48,729 bases of DNA from Falsiroseomonas sp. Lineage in GTDB: Bacteria; Pseudomonadota; Alphaproteobacteria; Acetobacterales; Acetobacteraceae. This document shows, in pieces, positions 1 through 8,181 of the stretch. The position numbers were made by a program, and so were the translations under genes. Location of the stretch: assembly GCF_030695085.1 (NCBI RefSeq), contig NZ_JAUYTS010000002.1, positions 1 to 48,729 on the forward strand, read 5' to 3'. The notes under the pieces are model-generated. The model was not told the DNA's origin and did no database searches. It worked only from the letters and a program-made list of their open reading frames with translations. Each line of letters begins with the position of its first letter. The stretch's first letter is position 1.

Positions 1-835
1 AGACCTCGTTGGCGCCGGCCTGAAGCCGCTGGACCAGCCGGGCGGCATCCAGCGCCGGAAAGCTCTCCGCCGGCATGATACGGGTGAGGCTGCCGGCAAT
101 CTGCGACCCATCGCGGGACCGGACCGGCACGGCGACCGCCGCCAGATGGCGGTTGAAGCGGCCGACGGTGGTGACCTGGCCATCCCGCCGGATGCCCGCC
201 AGGCGCTGGCGCACAGCCGGCCAATCCTCCCCCAGCCCCGCCGCCACCATCTCCGCCTGGCGCTGCATGAACAGGGCGCGGATGCGCGGCGCGGGCAGGC
301 TGGCCAGGATGGCCAGCGATGCGGCGCCCTGGAACAGCGGCAGTGGCAGGCCGCGGGCGCGCAGGATGCTGATGCGGCCGCCCCCGGCCTCGATCGCCTC
401 CGGCCCCTCCCGGTGCACGCAGAGCACCTTGTCGCGGTACAGGCTGCACAGCAGGACCATGCTGTTGGGCATTTCCGCCGCCAGATCGGGCAGCACCGCC
501 TCACCGGCCTGGAGCAGCGGGTCGGCGATCCGCATCAGGCGTTCCAGCTCGACGATGCGGGGGCCGAGCGAGTAGCGGCCCTGGGAGGCCTGGGCGAGCA
601 GCCCCGCATCACACAGCGCCTTCACATACCGATAGGCGGTGGATTTCGTGTAGCCGAGCCGCGCCTGCAGATCATCCACCCGGATCACCGGCTGGTCCGG
701 CGCGAACTGGTCCAGCACCTCCAGCATCCGCACCAGGCTGCCCGGGGGCGCGGCCGGAGCCTCGGCCAGGGCGCTGGCGGAGGGCGGCGCGGTGGCCGGT
801 TCGGGGGATGCGACGGGCGGCATTTCGGGGGGCAT
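1..835 (-). CDS. IclR family transcriptional regulator (3' end cut by window edge)
   Basis: Probable DNA-binding regulator of the divergent dioxygenase operon that starts at 977. The visible 278 residues begin with a Pro/Ala-rich leader (about 1-32). A winged helix follows (about 33-90; LGYTKSTAYRYVKALCDAGLL is the recognition region), with the Q-GRYSLGPRIVELE wing typical of IclR proteins. The rest is the effector-binding domain, including the usual late segment with AVAVPVRSRDG. IclR proteins are normally 250-280 residues, so only a few C-terminal residues are missing. The start chosen is the ATG at 835; a second in-frame ATG at 823 is possible and would shorten only the disordered leader. 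The family usually represses a divergent catabolic operon until a small aromatic or organic acid binds. The effector here is unknown. Confidence 0.9.
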   Translation of the reverse strand, partial: MPPEMPPVASPEPATAPPSASALAEAPAAPPGSLVRMLEVLDQFAPDQPVIRVDDLQARLGYTKSTAYRYVKALCDAGLLAQASQGRYSLGPRIVELERLMRIADPLLQAGEAVLPDLAAEMPNSMVLLCSLYRDKVLCVHREGPEAIEAGGGRISILRARGLPLPLFQGAASLAILASLPAPRIRALFMQRQAEMVAAGLGEDWPAVRQRLAGIRRDGQVTTVGRFNRHLAAVAVPVRSRDGSQIAGSLTRIMPAESFPALDAARLVQRLQAGANEV

Positions 836-846
836 GCGGGCAGAAT

Positions 847-861
847 ACCCCGAATAGGGGT
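847..861. promoter_or_regulatory. Short inverted repeat upstream of the IclR gene
   Basis: ACCCC and GGGGT arms separated by five bases (GAATA) lie 12 bp upstream of the IclR ATG. The position suits autoregulation or a promoter-proximal operator, but the arms are short and GC-rich sequence gives such repeats by chance. Confidence 0.3.
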
Positions 862-888
862 TGCGAGCGACGGGGTCGCATGCCTAAC

Positions 889-907
889 TTTCCCAAAATA
901 CGGGAAA
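889..907. promoter_or_regulatory. Candidate IclR operator between IclR and TauD-like genes
   Basis: Perfect 6-bp arms TTTCCC and GGGAAA are separated by seven bases (AAAATAC). The site lies in the 141-bp divergent region, 69 bp before the dioxygenase ATG and 53 bp from the regulator ATG. An AT-rich core in GC-rich DNA and dyad arms of this type fit an IclR-family operator. Binding is inferred. Confidence 0.5.
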
Positions 908-976
908 CGGCGTTGCTCCTGCGGGGAAGAAGGCCGCAGGGGCGCCGTGACCCGAAAAACTGGTCAGGAGGAAACC

Positions 977-1882
977 ATGCCCGACATCCGTCCCACCGGC
1001 GATGTGCTTGGCGCGACCATCACCGGCATCGACCTGTCCCGCCCCATGTCCGAACCGGATTTCGCCGCCATCCTGCGCGCGCTCGGCGAACATGGCGTGC
1101 TGCGCTTCCCGGACCAGCTTCTGGCGCCGGCCGCGCTGCGCGATTTCTCGGCGCGCTTCGGCAGCATCCAGGCCTCCGTCACCGGCAAGTTCCAGGATCC
1201 GGAGGTGCCGGAGGTCGGTATCCTCTCCAACATCGTCGAGGATGGGAAGCCGATCGGCATCGCCGATGCCGGGCAGGACTGGCACACCGACATGTCCTAT
1301 CGCGACACGATGGGCTTCGTGAACGTGCTGAACGCGCACAAGGTGCCGAAGCGGGACGGCAAGCCGCTGGGCAACACGCTGTTCGCCAACATGCACGCGG
1401 CCTATGACGCGCTGGACCCGGCGCTGAAGCGGCGGCTGGAGGGCATGACGGCGACGCATGACTTCAACAAATTCTGGGAAGGCATGCTGGCCAAGGGCAG
1501 CGGCCGTGGCCCGCTGACCGCGGCGCAGCGTGCCAGCCGCCCGCCATCCGTCCACCCGGTGTTCCTGACGCATCCGATCACCGGCCGGAAGGTGCTGTAT
1601 TGCAACCCCGGCTACGCGATTCGGATCAACGAGCTGAATGAGGCCGAGAGCGACCAGGTGCTGGAACAGCTGTTCGCGCATCAGCTGGAGCCGCGCTTCA
1701 TCTACACCCATGTCTGGGCGGAGCGTGACCTGCTGATCTGGGACAATATCGGCACGCTGCACAATGCGCTGCCGGATTACCGCGCCGATGAGCCGCGCAT
1801 GATGAAGCGCTGCCAGGTGATGGCGGACCGCGTCTTCCAGCCCGGCTTCCTGCCCGTGCACGCCATGGCCAGCGCACGATGA
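977..1882 (+). CDS. TauD/TfdA family Fe(II)/2-oxoglutarate dioxygenase (copy 1)
   Basis: Predicted cytoplasmic non-haem iron dioxygenase that couples 2-oxoglutarate decarboxylation to oxidation of an unknown organic substrate. The 301-residue protein shows the HxD facial-triad motif in DWHTDMSY (His103, Asp105), the distal His262 in the segment after WDNIGTLHN, and Arg274/Arg278 placed for 2-oxoglutarate binding. The ATG at 977 follows a strong AGGAGG at 967-972. The reading frame stays open far upstream, but that extension runs antisense through the IclR gene and looks non-coding. It shares long identical stretches with the dioxygenase at 7269 (HDFNKFWE, HPITGR-VLYCNPGYA, DYRADEPR), so the two are close paralogues. 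It overlaps the next gene by ATGA, giving a probable operon with the FAA-hydrolase and dehydrogenase. Confidence 0.92.
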   Translation: MPDIRPTGDVLGATITGIDLSRPMSEPDFAAILRALGEHGVLRFPDQLLAPAALRDFSARFGSIQASVTGKFQDPEVPEVGILSNIVEDGKPIGIADAGQDWHTDMSYRDTMGFVNVLNAHKVPKRDGKPLGNTLFANMHAAYDALDPALKRRLEGMTATHDFNKFWEGMLAKGSGRGPLTAAQRASRPPSVHPVFLTHPITGRKVLYCNPGYAIRINELNEAESDQVLEQLFAHQLEPRFIYTHVWAERDLLIWDNIGTLHNALPDYRADEPRMMKRCQVMADRVFQPGFLPVHAMASAR

Positions 1883-2727
1883 AGCTGCTGAGCTTCGAGA
1901 CCGCCGCCGGCGCCAGCTTCGGCGCCGCGGTGGAAGGCGGCGTGGTCGATCTCGGCCGCCGCCTTGCTTCGCGCTACCCGACGCTGCGGGCGCTGCTGGA
2001 AGGCGGCACGCCGGCGCTGGAGGCCGCGCGGGCCGAAAAGGACGTCGATCACAGGCTGGAGGACGTGACCTTCCTGCCGGTGGTGCCGGATGCACGGAAG
2101 ATCATCGGCATCGGGCTGAACTACCGGTCCCATGTCGCGGAGGAATCCGGCCGGGCACCGCCGCCCTTCCCGCGTGTCTTCAGCCGCTGGAACGATTCCG
2201 TGGTCGGCCATGGCGCCGCGCTGTGGCGGCCCAAGGCGTCCGAGCAATTCGACTACGAGGGTGAACTCGCGCTGGTCATCGGCAAGCCGGGCCGGCACAT
2301 CGCGAAGGACCGCGCCTTCGACCACATCGCCGGCTATGCCTGCTTCACCGATGGCAGCGTGCGTGACTGGCAGCAGCACACCACCACCTCCGGCAAGAAT
2401 TTCTACCGCACTGGCGCCTGCGGCCCCTATCTGGTGACAGCCGATGAGGTGGGCGACGTGACGAAGCTGACGCTGACATCGCGCCTGAATGGAAAGCAGG
2501 TGCAGCACGGCTCCACCGGGGACCTGATCTACGATATCCCGACCCTGCTCGCCTATGTCTCCGCCATCACCAGGCTGGAGGCGGGCGACATCATCGCCAC
2601 CGGCACGCCGGAAGGCGTCGGCTCCCGCCGCACGCCGCCGCTGTGGATGCGCGCGGGGGATGTGTTCGAGGTCGAGATCACCGGGCTCGGCACCTTGCGG
2701 AACCACGTCATCGAGGAAGAAGGCTGA
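1879..2727 (+). CDS. Fumarylacetoacetate hydrolase (FAH) family protein
   Basis: Member of the FAH superfamily, which hydrolyses, hydrates or decarboxylates 2-keto acids and acylpyruvates with a divalent metal. The 282-residue protein has a short N-terminal domain (1-70) and the catalytic FAH domain (about 72-280). GIGLNYRSHVAEE is the family entry motif. The metal ligands appear as Glu127 and Glu129 in DYEGELALVIG and Asp158 in CFTDGSVRDWQ; TGTPEGVG (241-248) is the usual late motif. The start overlaps the stop of the upstream dioxygenase (ATGA), and its own stop overlaps the next ATG by one base, so the three genes are probably co-translated. A role in cleaving the product of the dioxygenase or dehydrogenase step is an inference; the substrate cannot be read from the sequence. 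Confidence 0.93.
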   Translation: MKLLSFETAAGASFGAAVEGGVVDLGRRLASRYPTLRALLEGGTPALEAARAEKDVDHRLEDVTFLPVVPDARKIIGIGLNYRSHVAEESGRAPPPFPRVFSRWNDSVVGHGAALWRPKASEQFDYEGELALVIGKPGRHIAKDRAFDHIAGYACFTDGSVRDWQQHTTTSGKNFYRTGACGPYLVTADEVGDVTKLTLTSRLNGKQVQHGSTGDLIYDIPTLLAYVSAITRLEAGDIIATGTPEGVGSRRTPPLWMRAGDVFEVEITGLGTLRNHVIEEEG

Positions 2728-3836
2728 TGAGCACTGCCACGGCCGATGCCATGCTGATGGTGCCGGCGGAGCGTGTGCACGCGCAGATTCTCGCCATCCT
2801 GCACAGCTGGGGCATGGCGGCGGATCTGGCGGCGACGACCGCGGAGATGATGGTCGAGACCGACCTGCTCGGCGTCGATTCACACGGCATCTCGATGCTG
2901 ATGACCTATGAGGCGCGGCATCTGGAAGGCAAGCTGAACCTCCAGGCGCGGCCGCGCATCGTGCGGCAGGGGCCGGCGACGGCGCTGGTGGATGCGGGCG
3001 CCGGGCTGGGCCACCCTGTCTCCGTCTTCGCCATGAATCTGGCGGTGGACAAGGCCATGCAGACCGGCGTGGCGGTGGTGGGCGTGCGCAACTCGCACCA
3101 TTTCGGCGCGGCCGGTGTCTATGCGCGCATCGCGGCGAAGCGCGGCGCGGTCGGCATGGTCACCAGCGCCACGCGCGGCATCGCCATGGTGCCGACGGGC
3201 GGCGCGGTACCGGTGCTCGGCACCAACCCGATGGCCTTCGCCGCACCCGCCGCGCGCAACCCGCCCTTCGTGCTGGACATGGCGACCACCACGGTCGCGG
3301 CCGGCAAGGTGAAGGTCTACGCATTGAACGATCGCCCGGTGCCGGCGGGCTGGGTGATGGATGGCGACGGCGCCAGCGTGACGGAGCCGCATCTGGCGCA
3401 TGATTACGTGCTGAAGCGGCCGGAAGGCGGGCTGACGCCGCTCGGCGGCACGCCGGAGATGGCGAGCCACAAGGGCTATGGCCTGGCAATGATGGTGCAC
3501 ATCCTCGGCGGCACGCTGGTTGGTGCCAGCTTCTCCCCGATCCGCAACCGCACGCAGTCGGAGAAGGACCCGGATGGGCTCGGCCATTTCTTCATGGCGC
3601 TGAACCCCGCAGCCTTCCGCGAGGAGGGTGAGTTCGAGCACGACCTGGATGAGGCCATCGACGTGTTGCGCGCCACGCCGCCCGCCGACCCGGCACGCCC
3701 GGTGCAGGTGGCCGGCGACCCCGAGGAAGCGGCCCGGACACGGCGGCTGCGCGATGGCATTCCGGTGCCGCCGGCACTGGACCGCCACATCCGCGCCATC
3801 TGCGAACGCGGGGGGGCCGCCTACCTGCTGGGCTGA
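2727..3836 (+). CDS. Ldh family NAD(P)-dependent oxidoreductase (malate/L-lactate dehydrogenase type 2)
   Basis: Member of the Ldh_2 family (malate, ureidoglycolate, sulfolactate and related 2-hydroxyacid dehydrogenases). It is unrelated in fold to classical lactate dehydrogenases and oxidises a 2-hydroxy acid with NAD(P). The 369-residue protein contains the family motifs GVDSHGISML near residue 50, VRNSHHFGAAG near 122 (catalytic His region), PVLGTNPMAFAAPA near 168, and ASHKGYGLAMMVHILGG near 250. The ATG at 2727 shares its A with the stop codon of the FAH gene. A later ATG at 2748 is possible but would leave a gap. It fits an oxidation step in the same pathway as the dioxygenase and FAH enzyme. 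Confidence 0.93.
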   Translation: MSTATADAMLMVPAERVHAQILAILHSWGMAADLAATTAEMMVETDLLGVDSHGISMLMTYEARHLEGKLNLQARPRIVRQGPATALVDAGAGLGHPVSVFAMNLAVDKAMQTGVAVVGVRNSHHFGAAGVYARIAAKRGAVGMVTSATRGIAMVPTGGAVPVLGTNPMAFAAPAARNPPFVLDMATTTVAAGKVKVYALNDRPVPAGWVMDGDGASVTEPHLAHDYVLKRPEGGLTPLGGTPEMASHKGYGLAMMVHILGGTLVGASFSPIRNRTQSEKDPDGLGHFFMALNPAAFREEGEFEHDLDEAIDVLRATPPADPARPVQVAGDPEEAARTRRLRDGIPVPPALDRHIRAICERGGAAYLLG

Positions 3837-3868
3837 TCGCGACAAGAACGAAAACAGGGAGAAAAACG

Positions 3869-5458
3869 ATGAAAACCAGGACCCTCAAGACGCTGCTGCT
3901 GGCGGGCTGCATGCTCGGCGCCGGTGCGGTCGTGCAGGCCGCCGGCGCGCAGACGCTGCGCATGGCGGTGGGCGCGCAGGTCACATCGCTGGACCCGCAT
4001 TATCACAACATCTCCCCCAATAATGCCTTTGCGTCCACCATCTTCTCCAACCTGATGGAGATGGACCCGAATTCGCGGCCCGTCGCGGCGCTGGCGGAAA
4101 GCTGGCGGCCGGTGGGTGAGGATGTGTGGGAGCTGAAGTTGCGCGCCGGCGTGACCTTCCATGACGGCACGCCTTTCACCGCGGATGACGTGGCCTTCAC
4201 CCTCGACCGCATCCCGAAGGTGGTGAACAGCCCCGGTTCCTTCCGCACCTACACCCATTCGATCATCGGCGTGGAGGTGGTGGACCCGCTGACGGTGCGG
4301 CTGCGGACCCGCGGGCCGGACCCGGTGCTGGCGGCGAACCTGTCCCAGGTGCCGATGCTGTCGCGCAAGATCCATGAAGGCGCCAGCACGGAGGATTTCA
4401 ATTCCGGGCGCCTCGCCATCGGCACCGGCCCCTTCCGCATCATCGGCGGCCGGTCTGTCGACCGGATCGAACTGGAGCGCAACGACGGCTATTGGGGCGG
4501 GGCGGAGCCGTGGCAGCGGGTGGAATACCGCCTGGTGACCAATGCCGCGGCGCGCACCTCATCCCTGCTCGCGGGCGATGTGGACTTCATCGACCAGGTG
4601 CCGACCGCCGACCTGGCGCGGATGCGGCGGGACCAGAACATCCGGATTTCGGAAATCGACAGCCTGCGTCTGGTGTATCTGCATTTCGACCACATGCGGG
4701 ATGGGCCTTCGCCCTTCATCACGGATAATGCCGGCCAGCCGCTGCCGCGCAACCCGCTGAAGGATGTGCGGGTGCGCCGGGCACTGGCGCTCGCGGTGGA
4801 CCGCGCGGCGATCGTCGACCGGGTGATGGAAGGCAATGCGGCGGCGATCAACCAGTTCATGCCGGCGGGCGGCTTTGGCCATGTGCCGGAACTGGCACCG
4901 GCGCCGCCGGCCGACCCCGCCGCGGCACGCCGCCTGCTGGCGGAAGCCGGCTACCCCGAGGGTTTCCGCATCACCCTGCACGGCCCGAATGACCGCTACC
5001 CGAACGATGCCCGCATCGTGCAGGCGGTGGCGCAGATGTGGTCGCGCATCGGGGTGCGCACCTCGGTCGATGTGCAACCCTTCTCCAGCTTCGTCACCCG
5101 CGCCTCGCGCCAGGAGTTTTCGTCATTCCTGGTCTCCTGGGGCAGTTCGACCGGCGAGCCTTCGGCCGGGATGCGGTCCGTGCTGGCAAGCTTCGATCGG
5201 GAGCGCGGCATGGGCGCCGTCAATCGCGGCCGCTACGCCAACCCGGAATTCGATGCCCTGTTGATGCGCGGCATGCGTGAACTGGATGACGGGAAGCGGG
5301 AGGCCCTGTTGCAGGAGGCGATGCGCCTGGCGATCGACGATCAAGCGATCATTCCAACCCATGTGCAACGCAATGTCTGGGCAATGCGCCAGGGCTTCAC
5401 CCATACGCCGCGGACGGATGAGCGGACGCGGCCGCAGGATGTGCGGCCGGCCAACTGA
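3869..5458 (+). CDS. ABC transporter substrate-binding protein, family 5 (peptide/nickel type)
   Basis: Periplasmic solute-binding protein of the DppA/OppA type (SBP_bac_5), 529 residues. The start is MKTRTLKT followed by a hydrophobic stretch and a probable cleavage near AAGAQT (residues 24-28). An LAGC lipobox-like string at 11-14 lies too early in the signal peptide to be convincing. Family features include SLDPHYHN, AESWRP, FHDGTPFTADDVAFTLDRI, the GTGPFR motif, DGYWGG, the DVDFIDQVP segment and ADIRVR/DVRVRRALALAVDR. It follows the dehydrogenase by 32 bp and is probably the last gene of the operon. No permease or ATPase gene is nearby, so it must either use a distant transporter or act in sensing. 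The ligand is unknown. Confidence 0.93.
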   Translation: MKTRTLKTLLLAGCMLGAGAVVQAAGAQTLRMAVGAQVTSLDPHYHNISPNNAFASTIFSNLMEMDPNSRPVAALAESWRPVGEDVWELKLRAGVTFHDGTPFTADDVAFTLDRIPKVVNSPGSFRTYTHSIIGVEVVDPLTVRLRTRGPDPVLAANLSQVPMLSRKIHEGASTEDFNSGRLAIGTGPFRIIGGRSVDRIELERNDGYWGGAEPWQRVEYRLVTNAAARTSSLLAGDVDFIDQVPTADLARMRRDQNIRISEIDSLRLVYLHFDHMRDGPSPFITDNAGQPLPRNPLKDVRVRRALALAVDRAAIVDRVMEGNAAAINQFMPAGGFGHVPELAPAPPADPAAARRLLAEAGYPEGFRITLHGPNDRYPNDARIVQAVAQMWSRIGVRTSVDVQPFSSFVTRASRQEFSSFLVSWGSSTGEPSAGMRSVLASFDRERGMGAVNRGRYANPEFDALLMRGMRELDDGKREALLQEAMRLAIDDQAIIPTHVQRNVWAMRQGFTHTPRTDERTRPQDVRPAN

Positions 5459-5467
5459 GGTTGCGGG

Positions 5468-5489
5468 CGGGCTGCGCTAGCGCAGCCCG
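5468..5489. terminator. Bidirectional terminator palindrome
   Basis: A perfect 22-bp palindrome centred on CTAG lies between two convergent genes, 9 bp after the stop of the solute-binding protein. The stop codon of the minus-strand serine hydrolase (5477-5479) is inside it. It can form an 11-bp stem on either strand apart from loop strain at the centre. No clear T-run follows on either strand. Confidence 0.6.
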
Positions 5490-6319
5490 TCCCAGCAGCC
5501 GCGCGCGATGCGGCCGATGCTGGCGAAGGAGGCGGCGAAGCCGGGAAGACCATCCGGCATCGTCTCCGGTACCCAATCCGTCGCCGCGGCCAGGATGAAC
5601 AGCGGCTTGTCGCCATCGAAGACAATGCCCGCATCCATCCGCCCGCGTCGGCCACGCCCGGTCTTGTGCGCGACCTTGGTGCCATAGGGCAGCAGCGACG
5701 GAATCAGGTTCCGCAGGATCTGCCAGCTCAATATGTCCATCGCCAGGCGGCAGAGATCCGGCGTGCTGCCAAGCCGCTTCGCGGCCGCCGCATCTTCCGT
5801 GCCGCGCAGGATCAAATCCAGCAGCAGAACCTGGTCGGATTGCGTGGTGGTGGCCACCGCCTCTGGCGGATGGTCCCAGCCCATGCCGAGCGGCGGGATC
5901 AGGCCGCGATGGTTGGTGCCCGTCATGCCGATGCCCTGGCAATAGCCGGTCATCGTATCCGGCCCCAGCCGTTCCAGCACCGCCTGGGTGCAGACATTGT
6001 CGCTGGTGATCATCATATTCACCAGCACGTCGCGGAACGGAATGACGCAGCCCGGCGTCATGTAGCGATAGGTGCCGGAGGCGACGTCCTTCTGCAGCCG
6101 CGCCTCGATCTCGACCTTGTCATCCAGCCGCAACCTGCCCGCATGCACGGCGGCCAGCGCGGCCATAAGAATGGAGGTCTTCCGCACGCTGGCAGAGGGC
6201 ATCGGCACATCGCCTTCATGATGCGCCTCCGCACCGCTGCGTGCATCCTTGACGTGCCAGCGCGTGGTGAAGGGATAGGAATCGCCGATCGTCTTCAGCC
6301 TTGTGGCGAGCTCTTGCAT
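5477..6319 (-). CDS. Class A beta-lactamase-fold serine hydrolase, apparently cytoplasmic
   Basis: Serine hydrolase of the beta-lactamase/transpeptidase fold, 280 residues. The three active-site boxes are present: SVRK (Ser44, Lys47), SDN (106-108) and KTG (219-221). The omega-loop motif ExxLN, which holds the general base Glu166 of true class A beta-lactamases, is not found between the SDN box and the ATTT string (around 157). The protein starts MQELATRLKTIGD with no signal peptide. The frame upstream of the ATG at 6319 reaches a stop with no alternative start, and a GGAGAGGAG ribosome site sits just before this ATG. It may be a peptidase, amidase or esterase acting in the cytoplasm rather than a resistance enzyme. 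It lies 66 bp downstream of the IclR gene on the same strand and may be co-transcribed with it. Confidence 0.85.
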   Translation of the reverse strand: MQELATRLKTIGDSYPFTTRWHVKDARSGAEAHHEGDVPMPSASVRKTSILMAALAAVHAGRLRLDDKVEIEARLQKDVASGTYRYMTPGCVIPFRDVLVNMMITSDNVCTQAVLERLGPDTMTGYCQGIGMTGTNHRGLIPPLGMGWDHPPEAVATTTQSDQVLLLDLILRGTEDAAAAKRLGSTPDLCRLAMDILSWQILRNLIPSLLPYGTKVAHKTGRGRRGRMDAGIVFDGDKPLFILAAATDWVPETMPDGLPGFAASFASIGRIARGCWDGLR

Positions 6320-6385
6320 GTTGGTCTCCTCTCCACCGGCAGCGTAGCGGGCGCGGCCGCGTGATACCAGTCATGCAAGTCCCGG

Positions 6386-7153
6386 TCAGCGAAGTTGCGG
6401 AAGTTCCGCGGCCAGCGGACGCAGGCCGGCGATCTTCTCGCGCATCAATCGCAGGATGGCGCTCCGGCCGCGCCGCATGCGCGCGAGCGGTCCGCTGACG
6501 GCGACCGCCAGTGGCCGGTGCCCCTCCGTCACCGGCAGCGCCATGCTCAGCATCATGGTATCCGGCACCACCGCACCTTCGCTGCGCGCATGGCCCTGCG
6601 TGCGGATCTGTGCCAGCTCCGCCAGCAGCGGCGCCACGGCCACGGGCACCGCGCCGCGCCCGGCATTGACCCGCCTCAGCAGCCGCGCAACTTCGGCATC
6701 GCTCTGTTGCGCCAGCAGCACCTTGCCCGCCGCAGGCAGGAAGATCGGCCGCCGCGAGCCGGGCTTGATGTGGAAGCGCACGGGGCGGATGGACTGCAGG
6801 ATGCGGATGTAGTCCACGTATTCGCCATGCTGCATCGCCAGCACGATCGTCTCCCCGGTCTCCGCCTGCAGCGCATCCATCAGCCCCGGGATGCCTCCCT
6901 CCTCCGCGAAGAAGCGATCGAAGATCCAGGTGCCGAGCACGGCGAAGCGGATGGTGGGCTGGTAGTCCCGGGCGCGCGGCGCGTATTCGAGATAGCCCAT
7001 CGAAAGCAGCGACTTCAGCAGAACCGATGTGGAGCTGACCGGGAAGCCGAGCGCCGCGGCGACCTCCGTCACCGTGGCCGGGCCGTGGCGGTGGGCGAAG
7101 AATTCGAAGATCTCCAGCACCCGGCCCGCGGATTTCACCACCGCATCCATCAT
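6386..7153 (-). CDS. IclR family transcriptional regulator (module 2)
   Basis: DNA-binding regulator of 255 residues, divergent from the second TauD-like gene and upstream of the serine hydrolase. The N-terminal winged helix covers about residues 5-65 (SAGRVLEIFEFF, then ALGFPVSSTSVLLKSLLSMGYLEY). The effector domain covers about 80-250, with GETIVLAMQHGEYVDYI and the conserved PAAGKVLLA segment. Two tandem ATG codons (7153 and 7150) can serve as the start. It is only moderately similar to the IclR protein at the left edge, so the two modules probably respond to different effectors. It is expected to control the 7269-10157 operon and possibly itself with the hydrolase gene; this is inferred from layout. 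Confidence 0.93.
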   Translation of the reverse strand: MMDAVVKSAGRVLEIFEFFAHRHGPATVTEVAAALGFPVSSTSVLLKSLLSMGYLEYAPRARDYQPTIRFAVLGTWIFDRFFAEEGGIPGLMDALQAETGETIVLAMQHGEYVDYIRILQSIRPVRFHIKPGSRRPIFLPAAGKVLLAQQSDAEVARLLRRVNAGRGAVPVAVAPLLAELAQIRTQGHARSEGAVVPDTMMLSMALPVTEGHRPLAVAVSGPLARMRRGRSAILRLMREKIAGLRPLAAELPQLR

Positions 7154-7172
7154 CGCCTCCGGCCATCAAGAC

Positions 7173-7187
7173 TTCATATATGTGGAA
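7173..7187. promoter_or_regulatory. AT-rich TTC-N9-GAA element between IclR and TauD-like copy 2
   Basis: A 15-bp AT-rich element with TTC and GAA ends surrounding ATATATGTG lies 20 bp before the IclR ATG in the 115-bp divergent region. It is the only AT-rich patch there, so it may hold a promoter -10 region or an IclR operator. The symmetry is weak. Confidence 0.3.
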
Positions 7188-7268
7188 TCACCGCAGCCCA
7201 CTGCAACGTCGGTTGACCCGCGGCTGCGGCTCGGGGAGCCTCGCCCCCAAGATGAGGGAGGAGACCCG

Positions 7269-8147
7269 ATGCAGATCATCGCAAATCCGGGCGGTGTCGG
7301 CGCGACGGTGCGCGGCGTGGATCTCGCCCGGCCGCTGACGGATGCGGATTTTCGCACGCTGCTCCGCGCACTCGGCACCCATGGCGTGCTCTGCGCCCCG
7401 GACCAGTCGCTGGAAGCCCCGCAGCTCAGCACGCTCGGCAGCCGCTTCGGCACGCTGGAGCACAACGTCGCCAACATGTTTCACCCGCCGGACCATCCGG
7501 AGGTGATGATCCTGTCCAATGTGGTGCAGGACGGGAAGGCGGTCGGGCTCAATGATGCCGGCCAGGGCTGGCATACGGATATGAGCTATTCCAACGAGAT
7601 CGCCCTGGCCAACATCCTGCACGCCAAGCAGGTGCCGGTGCGGAACGGCAGGCCGCTGGGCGACACGCAGTTCCTCGACATGCATGCGGCCTATGAGGAC
7701 CTGCCGGCCGAGGTGAAGCAGCGCCTGGAAGGCCGCACCGCCATCCATGACTTCAACAAGTTCTGGGAGATGATGCGCCAGCGCCCAGGATCGACCCGCC
7801 CGGCGCTGACGGAAGAACAGCGCCGCCGCAAGCCGCCGGTGAGCCAGCCGATCTTCCGCACCCACCCGATCACCGGCCGCCGCGTGCTGTACTGCAACCC
7901 CGGCTACGCGATGCACATCGAGGGTTTCGACCCGGCCGAGAGCGACGCGATGCTGGACTTCCTGTTCAAGCACCAGTCGCAGGACAAATACCTGTATTCC
8001 CACAGCTGGACGCCGGGCGACGTGCTGATGTGGGACAACATCGCCACCACCCACAACGCCGTCGCGGATTACCGGGCGGATGAGCCACGCTACATCCTGC
8101 GCGTGCAGGTGATGGCTACACTGGATTACGCGAAGCTGGCCGCCTGA
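7269..8147 (+). CDS. TauD/TfdA family Fe(II)/2-oxoglutarate dioxygenase (copy 2)
   Basis: Paralogue of the dioxygenase at 977, 292 residues. The iron-binding HxD is in GWHTDMSY (His102, Asp104). The distal His262 lies in the segment after WDNIATTHN, and Arg274/Arg278 follow in DEPRYILR. The spacing of these residues is identical to copy 1, and shared blocks (DAGQ-WHTDMSY, HDFNKFWE, HPITGR, VLYCNPGYAM, DYRADEP) show recent common ancestry. The ATG at 7269 is preceded by GAGGGAGGAG. It heads an operon with two Bug solute-binding proteins, whereas copy 1 heads an FAH/Ldh operon. The substrate is unknown; a transported organic acid or sulfonate is a reasonable guess only. Confidence 0.92.
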   Translation: MQIIANPGGVGATVRGVDLARPLTDADFRTLLRALGTHGVLCAPDQSLEAPQLSTLGSRFGTLEHNVANMFHPPDHPEVMILSNVVQDGKAVGLNDAGQGWHTDMSYSNEIALANILHAKQVPVRNGRPLGDTQFLDMHAAYEDLPAEVKQRLEGRTAIHDFNKFWEMMRQRPGSTRPALTEEQRRRKPPVSQPIFRTHPITGRRVLYCNPGYAMHIEGFDPAESDAMLDFLFKHQSQDKYLYSHSWTPGDVLMWDNIATTHNAVADYRADEPRYILRVQVMATLDYAKLAA

Positions 8148-8181
8148 CGGCGGGCAGCGCGGCACAAGGGAGGAAAACAAA

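Noticed and set aside
146..976. In-frame upstream extension of the first TauD-like gene
   Set aside because: It runs antisense through the IclR gene; the ATG at 977 has AGGAGG and gives the family N-terminus.
3899..3910. LAGC lipobox in the solute-binding protein at 3869
   Set aside because: The Cys is at residue 14 after only five hydrophobic residues; a normal Sec cleavage near residue 27 fits better.
5477..6319. Annotation as an antibiotic-resistance beta-lactamase
   Set aside because: No signal peptide and no omega-loop ExxLN; only the shared serine-hydrolase fold is supported.
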